64,000 nucleotides of DNA, from NCBI GenBank assembly GCA_034435035.1, contig DAOTXW010000046.1, positions 1 to 64,000 on the forward strand. Direction: 5' to 3'. This stretch comes from JAHEME01 sp034435035. GTDB lineage: Bacteria > Chloroflexota > Anaerolineae > Aggregatilineales > UBA3940. This document shows, piece by piece, positions 1-10,720 of the stretch. Under the pieces are notes generated by a model. It had not been told where the DNA came from. It saw nothing but the letters and a program-made list of their open reading frames with translations, and did not search any database. A program made the translations under genes and the position numbers. Position 1 is the first letter of the stretch, and every line of letters begins with the position of its first letter.

Positions 1-2
1 GG

Positions 3-662
3 CCTGCTGCAGGGCTGGACGAGGAGCTGGCGGCGGCGCCCGGCGAGCGGATCGATCCGCTGGTGGCGGTGGCCTTTTACCTGGCGCTGGCGGTCGGGAC
101 GGCCACCCTCAGCCTGAGCGTCGAAGCCCGCTACACGCTGCTGTGGGCGGCGCTGATCGGCGTGGGGACGCTGCTGACGCTGATCGACGCCCCGAACCCG
201 CCGGCGGCGCTGTCATCGGGCCGGCTGATCTGGGGGCTGGGGATCGGGTTTGTGATCGGCCTGCCGCTGCTGGTGCTCACGGGGCCGGGGCTGGCGGCGA
301 CAGCCGCCGCGCTGTTCCCCGGATCGACGCTGGCGGCGCTGTTCCAGGCGGTGGTGATCGTGGGGCCGCTGGGCGAGACGCTGTTCTTCCGGGGCGTCGT
401 GCAGGAGCGGCGGGGGATCGGCGCGAGCGTGGCAGCAGCCGCCGCCCACACCCTGATCCTGTTCTGGCCGGCAGCGGCCGCCACGCCGGGCTACCTGGTG
501 GCGGCGGTGCTGTTCTACAGCGTGATGGCGTTCATGTACAGCTATGTGCGGGATCGCTACGGGCTGGCGTCGGCGTTTGTCTGCCAGGCGATGACGAACC
601 TGATGCTGATCTTCCTGCCGAGCGTCATCAGCGCCCTGACCGCCCCGCCGCCGATCCCCTGA
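3..662 (+). CDS. CPBP-like intramembrane protease family protein, 5' end outside window
   Basis: The reading frame is open from base 3 to the stop at 662, so the gene probably starts before the window. A GTG at 63 is only an internal candidate start. The visible protein is mostly hydrophobic, with several membrane segments rich in Ala, Leu and Val. CPBP (Abi/CAAX-like) proteases carry EExxxR, FxxxH and HxxxN/D motifs. Here the first motif reads ETLFFR, keeping one Glu and the Arg. A His follows in an Ala-rich helix (AAAAH), and the last motif reads QAMTN, with Gln where His is usual. It may be a diverged or catalytically weakened member. Function and substrate are unknown. Confidence 0.55.
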   Translation, partial: PAAGLDEELAAAPGERIDPLVAVAFYLALAVGTATLSLSVEARYTLLWAALIGVGTLLTLIDAPNPPAALSSGRLIWGLGIGFVIGLPLLVLTGPGLAATAAALFPGSTLAALFQAVVIVGPLGETLFFRGVVQERRGIGASVAAAAAHTLILFWPAAAATPGYLVAAVLFYSVMAFMYSYVRDRYGLASAFVCQAMTNLMLIFLPSVISALTAPPPIP

Positions 663-680
663 GGACGGCTGAGTGACCGG

Positions 681-920
681 TCAGGTGATCATCCAGGTGC
701 GGTCGTGCAGCATGTGCCGGGTGGCCCGCTCCACGATCTCGAAGTCGTCCGCGCCCCCGCCGCCGAAGCGGGCCGCAACCTCTCCCCAGTGCCTCAGGAT
801 ATAGTCGATCACGCGGTGGCTGAGCGAGTCGGCCTGCTCACGGTCGGCGATCTCGGCATGGAGGACTGACTGCGCCACGCGCGTCAGGCCGATCAGATTG
901 GTGGGCATCGTACAGGTCAT
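681..920 (-). CDS. small hypothetical protein (79 aa)
   Basis: This short frame fills the gap between the CPBP-like gene and the divergent deoC. The ATG at 920 is chosen because a longer frame would run into the deoC promoter region; another ATG lies at 908. The product is soluble, with an amphipathic helical middle, a GGGG turn and an Asp/Glu-rich stretch. I recognise no family. The upstream ribosome-binding signal is weak, so it may not be expressed. Confidence 0.35.
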   Translation of the reverse strand: MTCTMPTNLIGLTRVAQSVLHAEIADREQADSLSHRVIDYILRHWGEVAARFGGGGADDFEIVERATRHMLHDRTWMIT

Positions 921-964
921 GGCTGCTGCTCTGCTTTCAGGCCGGTGCGCCGGGCGCGCCGTGC

Positions 965-970
965 TATAAT
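965..970 (+). promoter_or_regulatory. -10-like element upstream of deoC
   Basis: A perfect TATAAT lies 66 bases before the deoC ATG, in otherwise GC-rich DNA. No convincing -35 hexamer sits 16-18 bases upstream, so this is at best a partial promoter call. Confidence 0.35.
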
Positions 971-1036
971 CATTGACGCACAACGGCTCGAAAAGTTTCA
1001 CACGGGCAGGCTCCGCGAAAGGCAGGCTGATCGGCG

Positions 1037-1993
1037 ATGTCCACCCCCGACGAGCGCAACCCCGGCATCCCCTTGGACCTGGACTGGGCGACCGCCCACC
1101 ATCACGTCAACCTGAGCGCGGTCGAGCGCCGGGCGGCGACGCTGAATGCCCGCCGCAGCGTCAAGAAGGACTGGCAGGCCGCCTGGCTGCTGAAGGCTGT
1201 CGCCCTCACCGACCTGACCACGCTGGCCGGCGACGACACGCCCGGCAGCGTCCGGCGGCTGTGCGCCAAGGCCCGCCAGCCGGTGCAGCCGCATATCCTG
1301 GCCGCGCTGGAGATGGAACCGGTCACGGTGGCGGCAGTGTGCGTGTATCACAACCTGATCGCCCCGGCGCTGGAGGCGCTGAAGGGCAGCGGCATCCCGG
1401 TGGCGGCGGTCTCCACCGGGTTCCCGGCGGGGCAAAGCCCATTCGCGCAGCGGGTGGCCGAGATCGAGGCCTCGGTGCGGGCCGGAGCCAGCGAGATCGA
1501 CACCGTGATCTCGCGCGCCCATGTGCTGACCGGGAACTGGCAGGCGCTCTACGACGAGGTGTGCGAGTTCCGGCGGGCCTGCGGCGAGGCGCACCTGAAG
1601 ACGATCCTGGCCACCGGGGAGCTGGGCAACCTGCGGAACGTGCGGATGGCCAGCCTGGTGTGCATGATGGCCGGCGCGGACTTCATTAAGACCTCAACCG
1701 GCAAGGAAAAAGTGAACGCCACGCTCCCGTTCGGGCTGGTAATGGCGCGGGCGATCCGCGACTATGAGGAGCACACCGGCTACCGGGTCGGGCTGAAGCC
1801 AGCCGGCGGCATCCGCACCGCGAAGGATGCGCTGAGCTGGCTCATTCTGGTCAAGGAGGAGCTGGGCGACGACTGGCTGTCGCCGGCGCGGTTCCGGCTG
1901 GGCGCATCGGGCCTGCTGGAGGACATCGAGCGCCAGCTTTCGCACCACGTCACCGGGCGCTACGCGGCGCGGCACCACATCCCGATGGGGTGA
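1037..1993 (+). CDS. deoC: deoxyribose-phosphate aldolase (long, animal-type)
   Basis: DeoC cleaves 2-deoxy-D-ribose 5-phosphate to glyceraldehyde 3-phosphate and acetaldehyde through a Schiff base, in the cytoplasm. The 318-residue protein is longer than E. coli DeoC (about 260) and matches the eukaryote-like branch, including the DLTTLAGDDT segment at about 59-68. The Schiff-base Lys is K218 in FIKTSTGK, the second active-site Lys is K254 in GLKPAGGIRT, and an Asp lies at about 155. The ATG at 1037 is preceded by an AAAGGCAGG ribosome-binding region. The gene appears to be transcribed alone and faces the convergent flavin reductase gene. Identification is firm. Confidence 0.93.
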   Translation: MSTPDERNPGIPLDLDWATAHHHVNLSAVERRAATLNARRSVKKDWQAAWLLKAVALTDLTTLAGDDTPGSVRRLCAKARQPVQPHILAALEMEPVTVAAVCVYHNLIAPALEALKGSGIPVAAVSTGFPAGQSPFAQRVAEIEASVRAGASEIDTVISRAHVLTGNWQALYDEVCEFRRACGEAHLKTILATGELGNLRNVRMASLVCMMAGADFIKTSTGKEKVNATLPFGLVMARAIRDYEEHTGYRVGLKPAGGIRTAKDALSWLILVKEELGDDWLSPARFRLGASGLLEDIERQLSHHVTGRYAARHHIPMG

Positions 1994-2009
1994 GCGCCGG
2001 CGGCTCCGG

Positions 2010-2501
2010 TCAGCCGCCGTAGCTCCAGCCGATGCCGGGCAGAGTGAGCATATCCCCGGCGTCCCCTGGCTTGAGTATCTCGGCGCCGACCACCTGGCCG
2101 ATGAACAGATCATGATCGCCGCCCGGCTCAAGAACGGCGGTGAGACGGCACTCAATGACCGCCGCTGCGCCCGGCAGGATGGGGCAGCCGGTGTTGGCGG
2201 CCTCGCGGTAGGCCACGCCGACCAGCTTCTCGGGGTTCTTCGCGCGGCTCTTGCTGAACGGCTTGATCGCGTCCGCGTCGCCCTGATGGAAAAGGTTGAT
2301 GGCAAACACCTTCCCGGCGGCGATCAGCCCGTGGGAGTGGGCGGTCTTTGAGATGGCTGCCGCCACCAGGCGGGGCTCAAACGCTGCCTGCATCACCCAG
2401 TTGGCGACCATCGCGTTCACGTCGCCGGCGCTGCGGCTGGTGATGGCATAGAAGCCGTATGGCATCATCCGCAGCGCGGTCTTGATGGGATCATCACTCA
2501 T
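2010..2501 (-). CDS. flavin reductase-like (FMN-binding split barrel) protein
   Basis: This 163-residue protein has the layout of the flavin reductase-like family: an N-terminal GFYAITSR strand, NAMVANWVMQAAFEP for flavin binding, a FAINLF strand in the middle, and a late GGDHDLFIGQV segment. These proteins bind FMN and either reduce flavin with NAD(P)H for a partner oxygenase or act as flavin-linked electron carriers. A GAGG sits six bases before the ATG at 2501, whereas the ATG two codons upstream abuts it, so the second is taken as the start. No partner oxygenase is adjacent, and the substrate is unknown. Confidence 0.75.
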   Translation of the reverse strand: MSDDPIKTALRMMPYGFYAITSRSAGDVNAMVANWVMQAAFEPRLVAAAISKTAHSHGLIAAGKVFAINLFHQGDADAIKPFSKSRAKNPEKLVGVAYREAANTGCPILPGAAAVIECRLTAVLEPGGDHDLFIGQVVGAEILKPGDAGDMLTLPGIGWSYGG

Positions 2502-2687
2502 TGGCATCCTCGCTTTCTGCCCGGTGGGGCCGGTTGAGCAGTTGGACGGTCACTTCCAGGCAACTGCCCTGTGGCCTCTGCTGACTATTGGATAGTATTA
2601 GACTATGGCGCGCGGCGGGCCTGGATGCAACCCCGGGCCGCCGCGGCGGGTGAGCCTGCGAATATCACGACGGTCTGTGGAGGGGCC

Positions 2688-3281
2688 ATGAACCGAGGAT
2701 ACCGCACTGCCGCCGCCCTGCTGATCCTGAGCGCGCTGGCCTGTAATGCGCCCCGCCGCCCGCCGGCGGCTCCGGAGCCGGACGGAACTCCGGTCACCGC
2801 AGCGAATGCGCCCATGCCCGCTGAAACGCCGGCGGCGCCCACGGCGTCCCTGCCGGACATCGCCGGGACGGTGAACGCCCGCGCCAGCGCAACGCCCGAC
2901 GCCAGCCGCGAGGGGATCCTCACCGGGGCGCTGCGCTACCCATCGGAGGGCAACCCGCCGATGCGGGTGTACGCCCTCAGCACGGGCGGGGGGCAGTACC
3001 GCTACGTGGAAGTGGGCGGCGGGCGCAGCGCCTATACGCTGGAAGTGCCGCCGGGCGAATACTTCGTGCTGGCCGACCTGGGCCCGGAGGTGCCGGGCTT
3101 TGAGGGGGGCTACACGGTGCACGGGCAGTGTCTGGCCGATAAGGGGCTGGATTCGGCGGAGTGTGCCTTTGTGGACTTCGGGCTGGTGGCGGTGCGGGTG
3201 GGGGCCGGGCAGACGATCACCGGGATCGACCTGATCGACTGGTTTCCGCCGGAGGGGACGTTCCCGGCGGTGCCGGATTAA
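2688..3281 (+). CDS. predicted lipoprotein, unknown function
   Basis: The ATG at 2688 follows a strong GGAGGGG six to nine bases upstream; the frame is open further 5' but without such a site. The N-terminus is a lipoprotein signal: MNRGYR, a hydrophobic run, then LSALAC with the Cys at about residue 19. A Pro/Ala/Thr-rich linker to about residue 75 follows. The C-terminal 115 residues look like a beta-rich carboxypeptidase-regulatory-like fold: a ladder through YTLEVPPGEYFVLADL, and two Cys (GQCLADKGLDSAEC) that could pair. It is probably exposed on the outside of the cell membrane. No specific function is recognised. Confidence 0.7.
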   Translation: MNRGYRTAAALLILSALACNAPRRPPAAPEPDGTPVTAANAPMPAETPAAPTASLPDIAGTVNARASATPDASREGILTGALRYPSEGNPPMRVYALSTGGGQYRYVEVGGGRSAYTLEVPPGEYFVLADLGPEVPGFEGGYTVHGQCLADKGLDSAECAFVDFGLVAVRVGAGQTITGIDLIDWFPPEGTFPAVPD

Positions 3282-3676
3282 CGGTCGATCAACCCACGCC
3301 GGGCGGCCTGGATGAGCGCCTCGGTGCGGCTGCGCGCCCCGAGGGCGGCCAGGATGTTGGTCATGTGGAACTTGACCGTGCGCTCGGTGATCACCAGGGC
3401 CGCGGCGATCTCGCGGTTCGTCGCGCCGCGGGCCAGCAGGGCCAGCACCTCCAGCTCGCGGAGGGTGAGCGGGGCCGGGTTTCCTGTCGGGTTTGGCGGC
3501 TCATCCTGCGGTCCGTGCGGGCTGGCCAGCCGCCGCGCCAGCGCCAGCGCCGCAGCGAGGGAGTCCCGGGCCGGGGCCAGCGCCGCCGCCCGCAGGCTGG
3601 CCTCAGCCGCCTCCAGGTGGTGGAGGAGTTCATTCAGGGTTTCAGGATCGGGCGGGCGGGCTTCCGAGAGGCTCAT
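3278..3676 (-). CDS. small LuxR-type response regulator-like DNA-binding protein
   Basis: The 132-residue protein has a helical, Ala/Leu-rich N-terminal half (about 1-65), a Pro-rich linker, and a C-terminal LuxR/GerE helix-turn-helix from about 70 to 130. LTLRELEVLALLARG, TNREIAAALVITERTVKFH and the closing RSRTEALIQAARRGLI are all typical. There is no receiver or autoinducer domain, so its signal input is not visible. The ATG at 3676 is used because a longer frame would overlap the oppositely transcribed tRNA promoter. Its 3' end converges on the lipoprotein gene, overlapping by four bases. Confidence 0.75.
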   Translation of the reverse strand: MSLSEARPPDPETLNELLHHLEAAEASLRAAALAPARDSLAAALALARRLASPHGPQDEPPNPTGNPAPLTLRELEVLALLARGATNREIAAALVITERTVKFHMTNILAALGARSRTEALIQAARRGLIDR

Positions 3677-3728
3677 CGGGCTTCTGTGAACGGGTGGTGC
3701 TGTTGTGCAGCCCGATTGTAGCACAGCT

Positions 3729-3757
3729 TTGGCCGGCCCCGGTGCGGGCGCTATAAT
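3729..3757 (+). promoter_or_regulatory. promoter of tRNA-Arg
   Basis: TTGGCC at 3729-3734 and a perfect TATAAT at 3752-3757 are separated by 17 bases. They place the transcription start only a few bases before the tRNA at 3767. Confidence 0.7.
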
Positions 3758-3766
3758 AGGTGCAGG

Positions 3767-3839
3767 GCCCCTGTAGCTCAACGGACAGAGCGACCGCCTC
3801 CTAAGCGGTAGGTTGAAGGTTCAATTCCTTCCTGGGGCA
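3767..3839 (+). tRNA. tRNA-Arg (anticodon CCU)
   Basis: The 73-base cloverleaf can be folded by eye. The acceptor stem pairs GCCCCTG with CTGGGGC (one T-T mismatch at pair 6-67). The D arm is GCTC/GAGC, the anticodon stem ACCGC/GCGGT with loop CTCCTAA, and the T arm GAAGG-TTCAATT-CCTTC, with discriminator A. The anticodon CCT reads AGG codons. CCA is not encoded. Confidence 0.95.
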
Positions 3840-3845
3840 TGAAAC

Positions 3846-3875
3846 GCAGCCCGGCGATGCTTGAAGCCGGGCTGC
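3846..3875. terminator. bidirectional hairpin terminator between tRNA-Arg and the XRE-cupin gene
   Basis: GCAGCCCGGC and its exact complement GCCGGGCTGC form a 10-bp stem with a 10-base loop. It starts seven bases after the tRNA and lies just beyond the stop of the convergent XRE-cupin gene. There is no clear T-run on the plus side and only a short GTTTC on the minus side. Confidence 0.6.
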
Positions 3876-3892
3876 TGCGATCTTCTGCGCCG

Positions 3893-4492
3893 CTAGCCGG
3901 CAGACACATCCAGATGGCGCTGGCGAGCCAGATGGATGGCATCCCCGGCGCAGAAGACCAGGATCAGCACGGCGGGCGCGCTGGCGGGGTTGTGGAAGCT
4001 ATGGGGCTGGCCAGCGGAGAACAGCAGGCTGTCGCCGGGCAGCAGCCGGAAGTGCTGGCTGCCTATGCGGTAGGCCACTTCGCCTTCCAGACAGTGAGCA
4101 AACTCCTCGCCGGGATGCGTGATCGGTTCCTCCAGACTGCCGGAGCCCGGCTCCAGCACCAGGCGGAACGGCTCGATCTGCTGGCCGCGCAGGCCGATCC
4201 CCAGGCTCTCCATCAGGATCCCATTGACCTGAGCGTGGAGCCGCTGCTCCGGCCTGACGAATACCACCGTCTGCTCGTGTTCGGGCTCGAAGAACGCGGT
4301 GACCGGCACGCCGAGGGCAGCGGCCAGCAGCTGGAGCGACGAAACGGTCGGCGAGGCCTCCCCGCGCTCGATCAGGCTGATGGCATTGATTGACAGGCTG
4401 GCCTGTGAGGCCAGCGCACGCAGCGACAGCCCTCGCTGTTCGCGGAGCTGGCGGATGCGCTGCCCGACCGGGAGCTTCGAATGTTCTGCCAC
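3893..4492 (-). CDS. XRE-family transcriptional regulator with C-terminal cupin domain
   Basis: The 199-residue protein has an N-terminal XRE/Cro-type helix-turn-helix (about 8-65: IRQLREQRGLSLRALASQ, then SINAISLIERGEASPT) and a C-terminal double-stranded beta-helix cupin (about 105-185: HPGEEFAHCLEGEVAY, LPGDSLLFSAGQPHSFHN). This architecture is typical of small-molecule-responsive regulators of metabolism or polyamine and amino-acid genes. A GTG start at 4492 is selected because it begins the conserved domain and is preceded by AGAGAGG nine bases away; the frame upstream is open but runs under the divergent lipoprotein gene. It may control itself and that neighbour through the inverted repeat between them. 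Confidence 0.85.
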   Translation of the reverse strand: MAEHSKLPVGQRIRQLREQRGLSLRALASQASLSINAISLIERGEASPTVSSLQLLAAALGVPVTAFFEPEHEQTVVFVRPEQRLHAQVNGILMESLGIGLRGQQIEPFRLVLEPGSGSLEEPITHPGEEFAHCLEGEVAYRIGSQHFRLLPGDSLLFSAGQPHSFHNPASAPAVLILVFCAGDAIHLARQRHLDVSAG

Positions 4493-4530
4493 GGACGTGC
4501 ACCTCTCTGGTCGACTGCCCTGAGTGTAGC

Positions 4531-4558
4531 ATAATAATGTACAAATATCACTTATTAT
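4531..4558. promoter_or_regulatory. AT-rich inverted repeat between divergent XRE-cupin and lipoprotein genes
   Basis: ATAATAA at 4531-4537 and its exact complement TTATTAT at 4552-4558 flank 14 bases. The stretch is strikingly AT-rich against the local background and lies in the 120-bp divergent gap. It contains TATTAT/TATAGT -10-like sequences for both directions. It is a candidate operator for the adjacent XRE regulator. Confidence 0.45.
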
Positions 4559-4612
4559 AGTAAGATCGAATCGGGGAAAACGGATCGGGAAGCCACATAC
4601 AGGAGGGGCAAG

Positions 4613-5227
4613 ATGTCGATCCACAGGACGCGACCCCAACCGACAGCGCTGATCCTGATAGCCCTGACGCTGGTGGGCTGTGGCGGCGCTCCGGCGGTCG
4701 ATCTGGAAGCCGCTGACGCTACACCGGCGGTCGATATCCCCGCTGATGTGCTGGGCGCCCGCGAAGCGGTGCTGGACTTCCTGCGGGATGGCGCCAACGA
4801 GTGCGTCCCGGCGGAGAATGCTCCCTGGCAGGCACGCGCCGGCGGCGAGGAAGCGCCGGAGGGGTTTGGCCTTTACTACTTCACCTCGGATGGCTGCGCG
4901 ATGACGGTCTCCTATCCGCTGCCGGCCAGCGAGGACACGGTCTACCATGTCTCCATCGGCGATCAGACGACCGGCTACTGCTGGCAGGCCACGGTGAGCG
5001 CGGCGGGGAAGATCCTGCAAACGGGCAGCGCGGCTGAGCCGGGGGATGTGCCGGAGAATCCGGCGGCGGTTTACTGCCGGGAGCAGGGCTACCAGTATGA
5101 AGTCCGCGAGCAGGCGGACGGCTCTCGCTGCGGGCTGTGCGTGTTCCCCGATGGCAGCACCTGTGTGAGCTGGGCCTTCCTGCGCGGGCAGTGCCAGCCG
5201 GGCGACCGGCCGGCGGAAGGCCCATAG
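4613..5227 (+). CDS. lipoprotein with C-terminal DUF333 (hemolysin-like) domain
   Basis: The N-terminus is a lipoprotein signal ending in LTLVGC, so the mature protein is tethered at about residue 23. Residues 45-130 form an unassigned globular part with two Cys. The C-terminal 50 residues (NPAAVYCREQGYQYEVRE, then CGLCVFPDGSTCVSWAFLRGQC) match the Cys-rich DUF333 motif found in putative hemolysins and Kunitz-like inhibitor fusions. Its molecular role is unclear. AGGAGGGGCAAG directly precedes the ATG. It is divergent from the XRE-cupin regulator and convergent with the phosphatase gene. Confidence 0.75.
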   Translation: MSIHRTRPQPTALILIALTLVGCGGAPAVDLEAADATPAVDIPADVLGAREAVLDFLRDGANECVPAENAPWQARAGGEEAPEGFGLYYFTSDGCAMTVSYPLPASEDTVYHVSIGDQTTGYCWQATVSAAGKILQTGSAAEPGDVPENPAAVYCREQGYQYEVREQADGSRCGLCVFPDGSTCVSWAFLRGQCQPGDRPAEGP

Positions 5228-5255
5228 CGGCGCCCGGTGGCGGCGGCGTGCCGGC

Positions 5256-6392
5256 TCAAAGCGCCCGCAACACCACCAGCGAGAAGTCATCGAAGGCGAG
5301 GGCCGCGCCGCGATGGGCCTGTACCTCGGCATAGATGGTTTGCGCGATGGTATCGGCGCTGGCCGACTGGCAGGCAGTCACGACTTCCCACAGGCGTTCC
5401 GCGCCGAAGGGCTGTCGGTCGGCGTTGCGCATATCCGTGACGCCGTCGCTGTACAGTACCAGGCAGTCTCCCGGCTCCAGCACCAGCTGCTGTTCCTCAA
5501 GTTTGGGCGGGCCCAGGCTGACGCCCAGGGCGCTGCCCGGCCCGCCAAGATACTCTGCCTGACCACCGGCCCGCGTCAGCAGGGGAAACTCGTGGCCGGC
5601 CCGCACATACTGGAAAACGCCCGTGGCGGGATCCAGCACGCCGTAGATGGCCGTCACAAACATGTTGTAGTTGGAAACCTCCAGCAGCCCGCGGTGGACG
5701 CTCAGTGCCACGTCAGCGGGCCGTGCGCCGCTCCCGGCCTCCTGGAGGAACAGGGCACGGGTGACAGCCATGAACAGAGCCGCATGCATTCCCTTATCCG
5801 AGACATCGGCGATCAGAACAGCGATCTGCCCATTCTTGAGCCGCGCGACGTCATAGAAGTCGCCGCCAACCTCGCGGGCCGGCTCGAAGTGCGCGCCGAA
5901 CTCGAAGCCCGGGACGGCGGGCAGACGGGTGGGCAGCATACTGCGCTGAGCCCGGGCGGCCATCTCCAGCTGCATCTCCAGCTGCTGAGTGTGGGCGATC
6001 TCCTGATCGCGCAGCCGCTTGACCGCCAGCGAGGCGTTGATGCGGGCGTGCAGCAGCACCGGATCAAAGGGCTTGTTCAGATAGTCGGTGGCGCCAGCTT
6101 CAATGCAGGCGACGATGTTCTCGATGTCGTCCATGCCCGAGATCACGATCACCGGGATGTGGCGCAGCATCGGGTTTTCTTTCATCCAGGCCAGCACTTC
6201 GAAGCCGTCAACTTCCGGCATCATCAGGTCAAGCAGCACCACATCAAACGGCTGCGCGGCGAGCATCTCCAGCGCCACCGCGCCATCGGCAGCCAGGGCG
6301 ACGTCGTAGCCGGCATTTGCCAGATTGGTGGACAACAGCCGCCGGTTAAGGAGCTCGTCATCGACGACCAGGATGCTGCCGTGGGCGCTCAT
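5256..6392 (-). CDS. response regulator with PP2C (RsbU/SpoIIE-type) phosphatase output
   Basis: Residues 5-125 are a receiver domain with the acidic pair at 11-12, phosphoacceptor D55 in LLDLMMPE, and K107 in NKPFD. A helical linker (about 126-155) leads to a PP2C/SpoIIE phosphatase domain with metal-binding Asp residues in VGGDFYD, LIADVSDKG and LVLYSDGVTD. Such proteins dephosphorylate anti-anti-sigma factors or similar Ser/Thr-phosphorylated partners when phosphorylated by a kinase. The ATG begins one base after the stop of the upstream hybrid kinase (TGA-C-ATG), so the two are almost certainly co-translated and form a phosphorelay. No sigma or anti-sigma gene is adjacent. Confidence 0.9.
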   Translation of the reverse strand: MSAHGSILVVDDELLNRRLLSTNLANAGYDVALAADGAVALEMLAAQPFDVVLLDLMMPEVDGFEVLAWMKENPMLRHIPVIVISGMDDIENIVACIEAGATDYLNKPFDPVLLHARINASLAVKRLRDQEIAHTQQLEMQLEMAARAQRSMLPTRLPAVPGFEFGAHFEPAREVGGDFYDVARLKNGQIAVLIADVSDKGMHAALFMAVTRALFLQEAGSGARPADVALSVHRGLLEVSNYNMFVTAIYGVLDPATGVFQYVRAGHEFPLLTRAGGQAEYLGGPGSALGVSLGPPKLEEQQLVLEPGDCLVLYSDGVTDMRNADRQPFGAERLWEVVTACQSASADTIAQTIYAEVQAHRGAALAFDDFSLVVLRAL

Positions 6393-6393
6393 G

Positions 6394-9576
<3,183 letters not shown>

Positions 9577-9701
9577 AGGTCCTCCGTGCGCCGAGTCAGG
9601 TCTGCGTCGTCACTGTATTCTATCCAGCCGGGCCGGGGTGCCAATTCTGCGGGGCGGATCCGGCACCGAAGCTGCCAGGCGGGGGGGGGCTTGCTGTACG
9701 C

Positions 9702-10673
9702 CTACTGCGACCACGTGGTCGGTACGCGATCCCAGCGGTGGGCGCGCAGCTGCTCGACAAGCTCAGCGGGCAGGGCGCGGCCGTCGCTGGCTGCGAGGTT
9801 GGCCTCGACGTGGCGGATCCGGCGCATGCCGGGGATGATCGTGCTGACGGCGGGGTGGCACAGGATGAAGCGCAGGGCCATCTCCGGCATGGTCATACCC
9901 GGCGGGATCAGCGGGCGCAGGGCCTCGGCGCGCTCGACGGACTCGGCCAGGTTTTCCGGCACAAAGTAGGTGTTGCGCCAGTCGCCTTCCGGCCAGCGGC
10001 TGTCGCGGGTGAGCGTGCCGGTCAGCGTCCCCTCATCGAAGGGGACGCGGGCGATCACACCGATGTTCAGCTCCTGACAGACGGGGAACAGAACATCCTC
10101 CGGGGCCTGATCGAAGATGTTGTGGATGACCTGCACGGCGTCGATCAGGCCGGTGCGCAGGGCGGCGATGGCGTTCTCCGGCTCCCAGCGGTTGATGCTG
10201 ATGCCCATTGCCCGGATCAGGCCCTGCCGCTTGAGGTCCTCGACGGCCCGCTGCCAGCGTTCATCCTGTGCCCAGGCGTCCTCCCAGACGTGGAACTGCA
10301 TCAGGTCGATGCTGTCCAGGCCCAGGTTGCGCAGGCTCTTTTCGGTGTACTCAGCGATGTGATCCGACGGGAAGGTCTCATCGAGTGTGAAATGCGGCCT
10401 GGATGGCCACTTGAAATTACGGGGTGGGATCTTGGTAGCGACGTACAGCTTCTTCTCCGGGTGGGCGCGCACCAGCCGGCCCAGCAGCCCTTCGCTGTGG
10501 CCCTCGCCGTAGCCCCACGCGGTATCGAAGAAATTGCAGCCCAGCTCGACCGAGCGCTCCAGCGCGGCCAGCGATTCGGCGTCATCGGAGCCGCTCCAGC
10601 CGCCCATACCCCACATGCCGTAACCGATCTCGCTGACCTGCCAGCCGGTGCGTCCAAAGGTGCGGTACTGCAT
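9702..10673 (-). CDS. aldo/keto reductase
   Basis: This 323-residue protein is an NADPH-dependent aldo/keto reductase with the TIM-barrel tetrad visible: Asp in NFFDTAWGYG, Tyr in the following GYGEGHSE, Lys in YVATKIPP, and His in LMQFHVWED. The C-terminal PGMRRIRHVEANLAASDG segment fits the cofactor-binding loop. The ATG at 10673 is chosen because AGGAG lies seven bases upstream; a TTG two codons earlier is less likely. It may reduce sugar-derived aldehydes or ketones; the substrate is not predictable. A short run of G residues near 9680 lies just beyond its stop. Confidence 0.88.
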   Translation of the reverse strand: MQYRTFGRTGWQVSEIGYGMWGMGGWSGSDDAESLAALERSVELGCNFFDTAWGYGEGHSEGLLGRLVRAHPEKKLYVATKIPPRNFKWPSRPHFTLDETFPSDHIAEYTEKSLRNLGLDSIDLMQFHVWEDAWAQDERWQRAVEDLKRQGLIRAMGISINRWEPENAIAALRTGLIDAVQVIHNIFDQAPEDVLFPVCQELNIGVIARVPFDEGTLTGTLTRDSRWPEGDWRNTYFVPENLAESVERAEALRPLIPPGMTMPEMALRFILCHPAVSTIIPGMRRIRHVEANLAASDGRALPAELVEQLRAHRWDRVPTTWSQ

Positions 10674-10720
10674 GGTCAATCTCCTGTCAGAGAGGGTAAC
10701 GCGCCTGGCCCCGGCTGCGG

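Noticed and set aside
3767..3839. The acceptor-stem mismatch in tRNA-Arg as a sign of a pseudo-tRNA
   Set aside because: A single T-T mismatch with all other stems intact, plus a clear promoter and terminator, fits a working tRNA.
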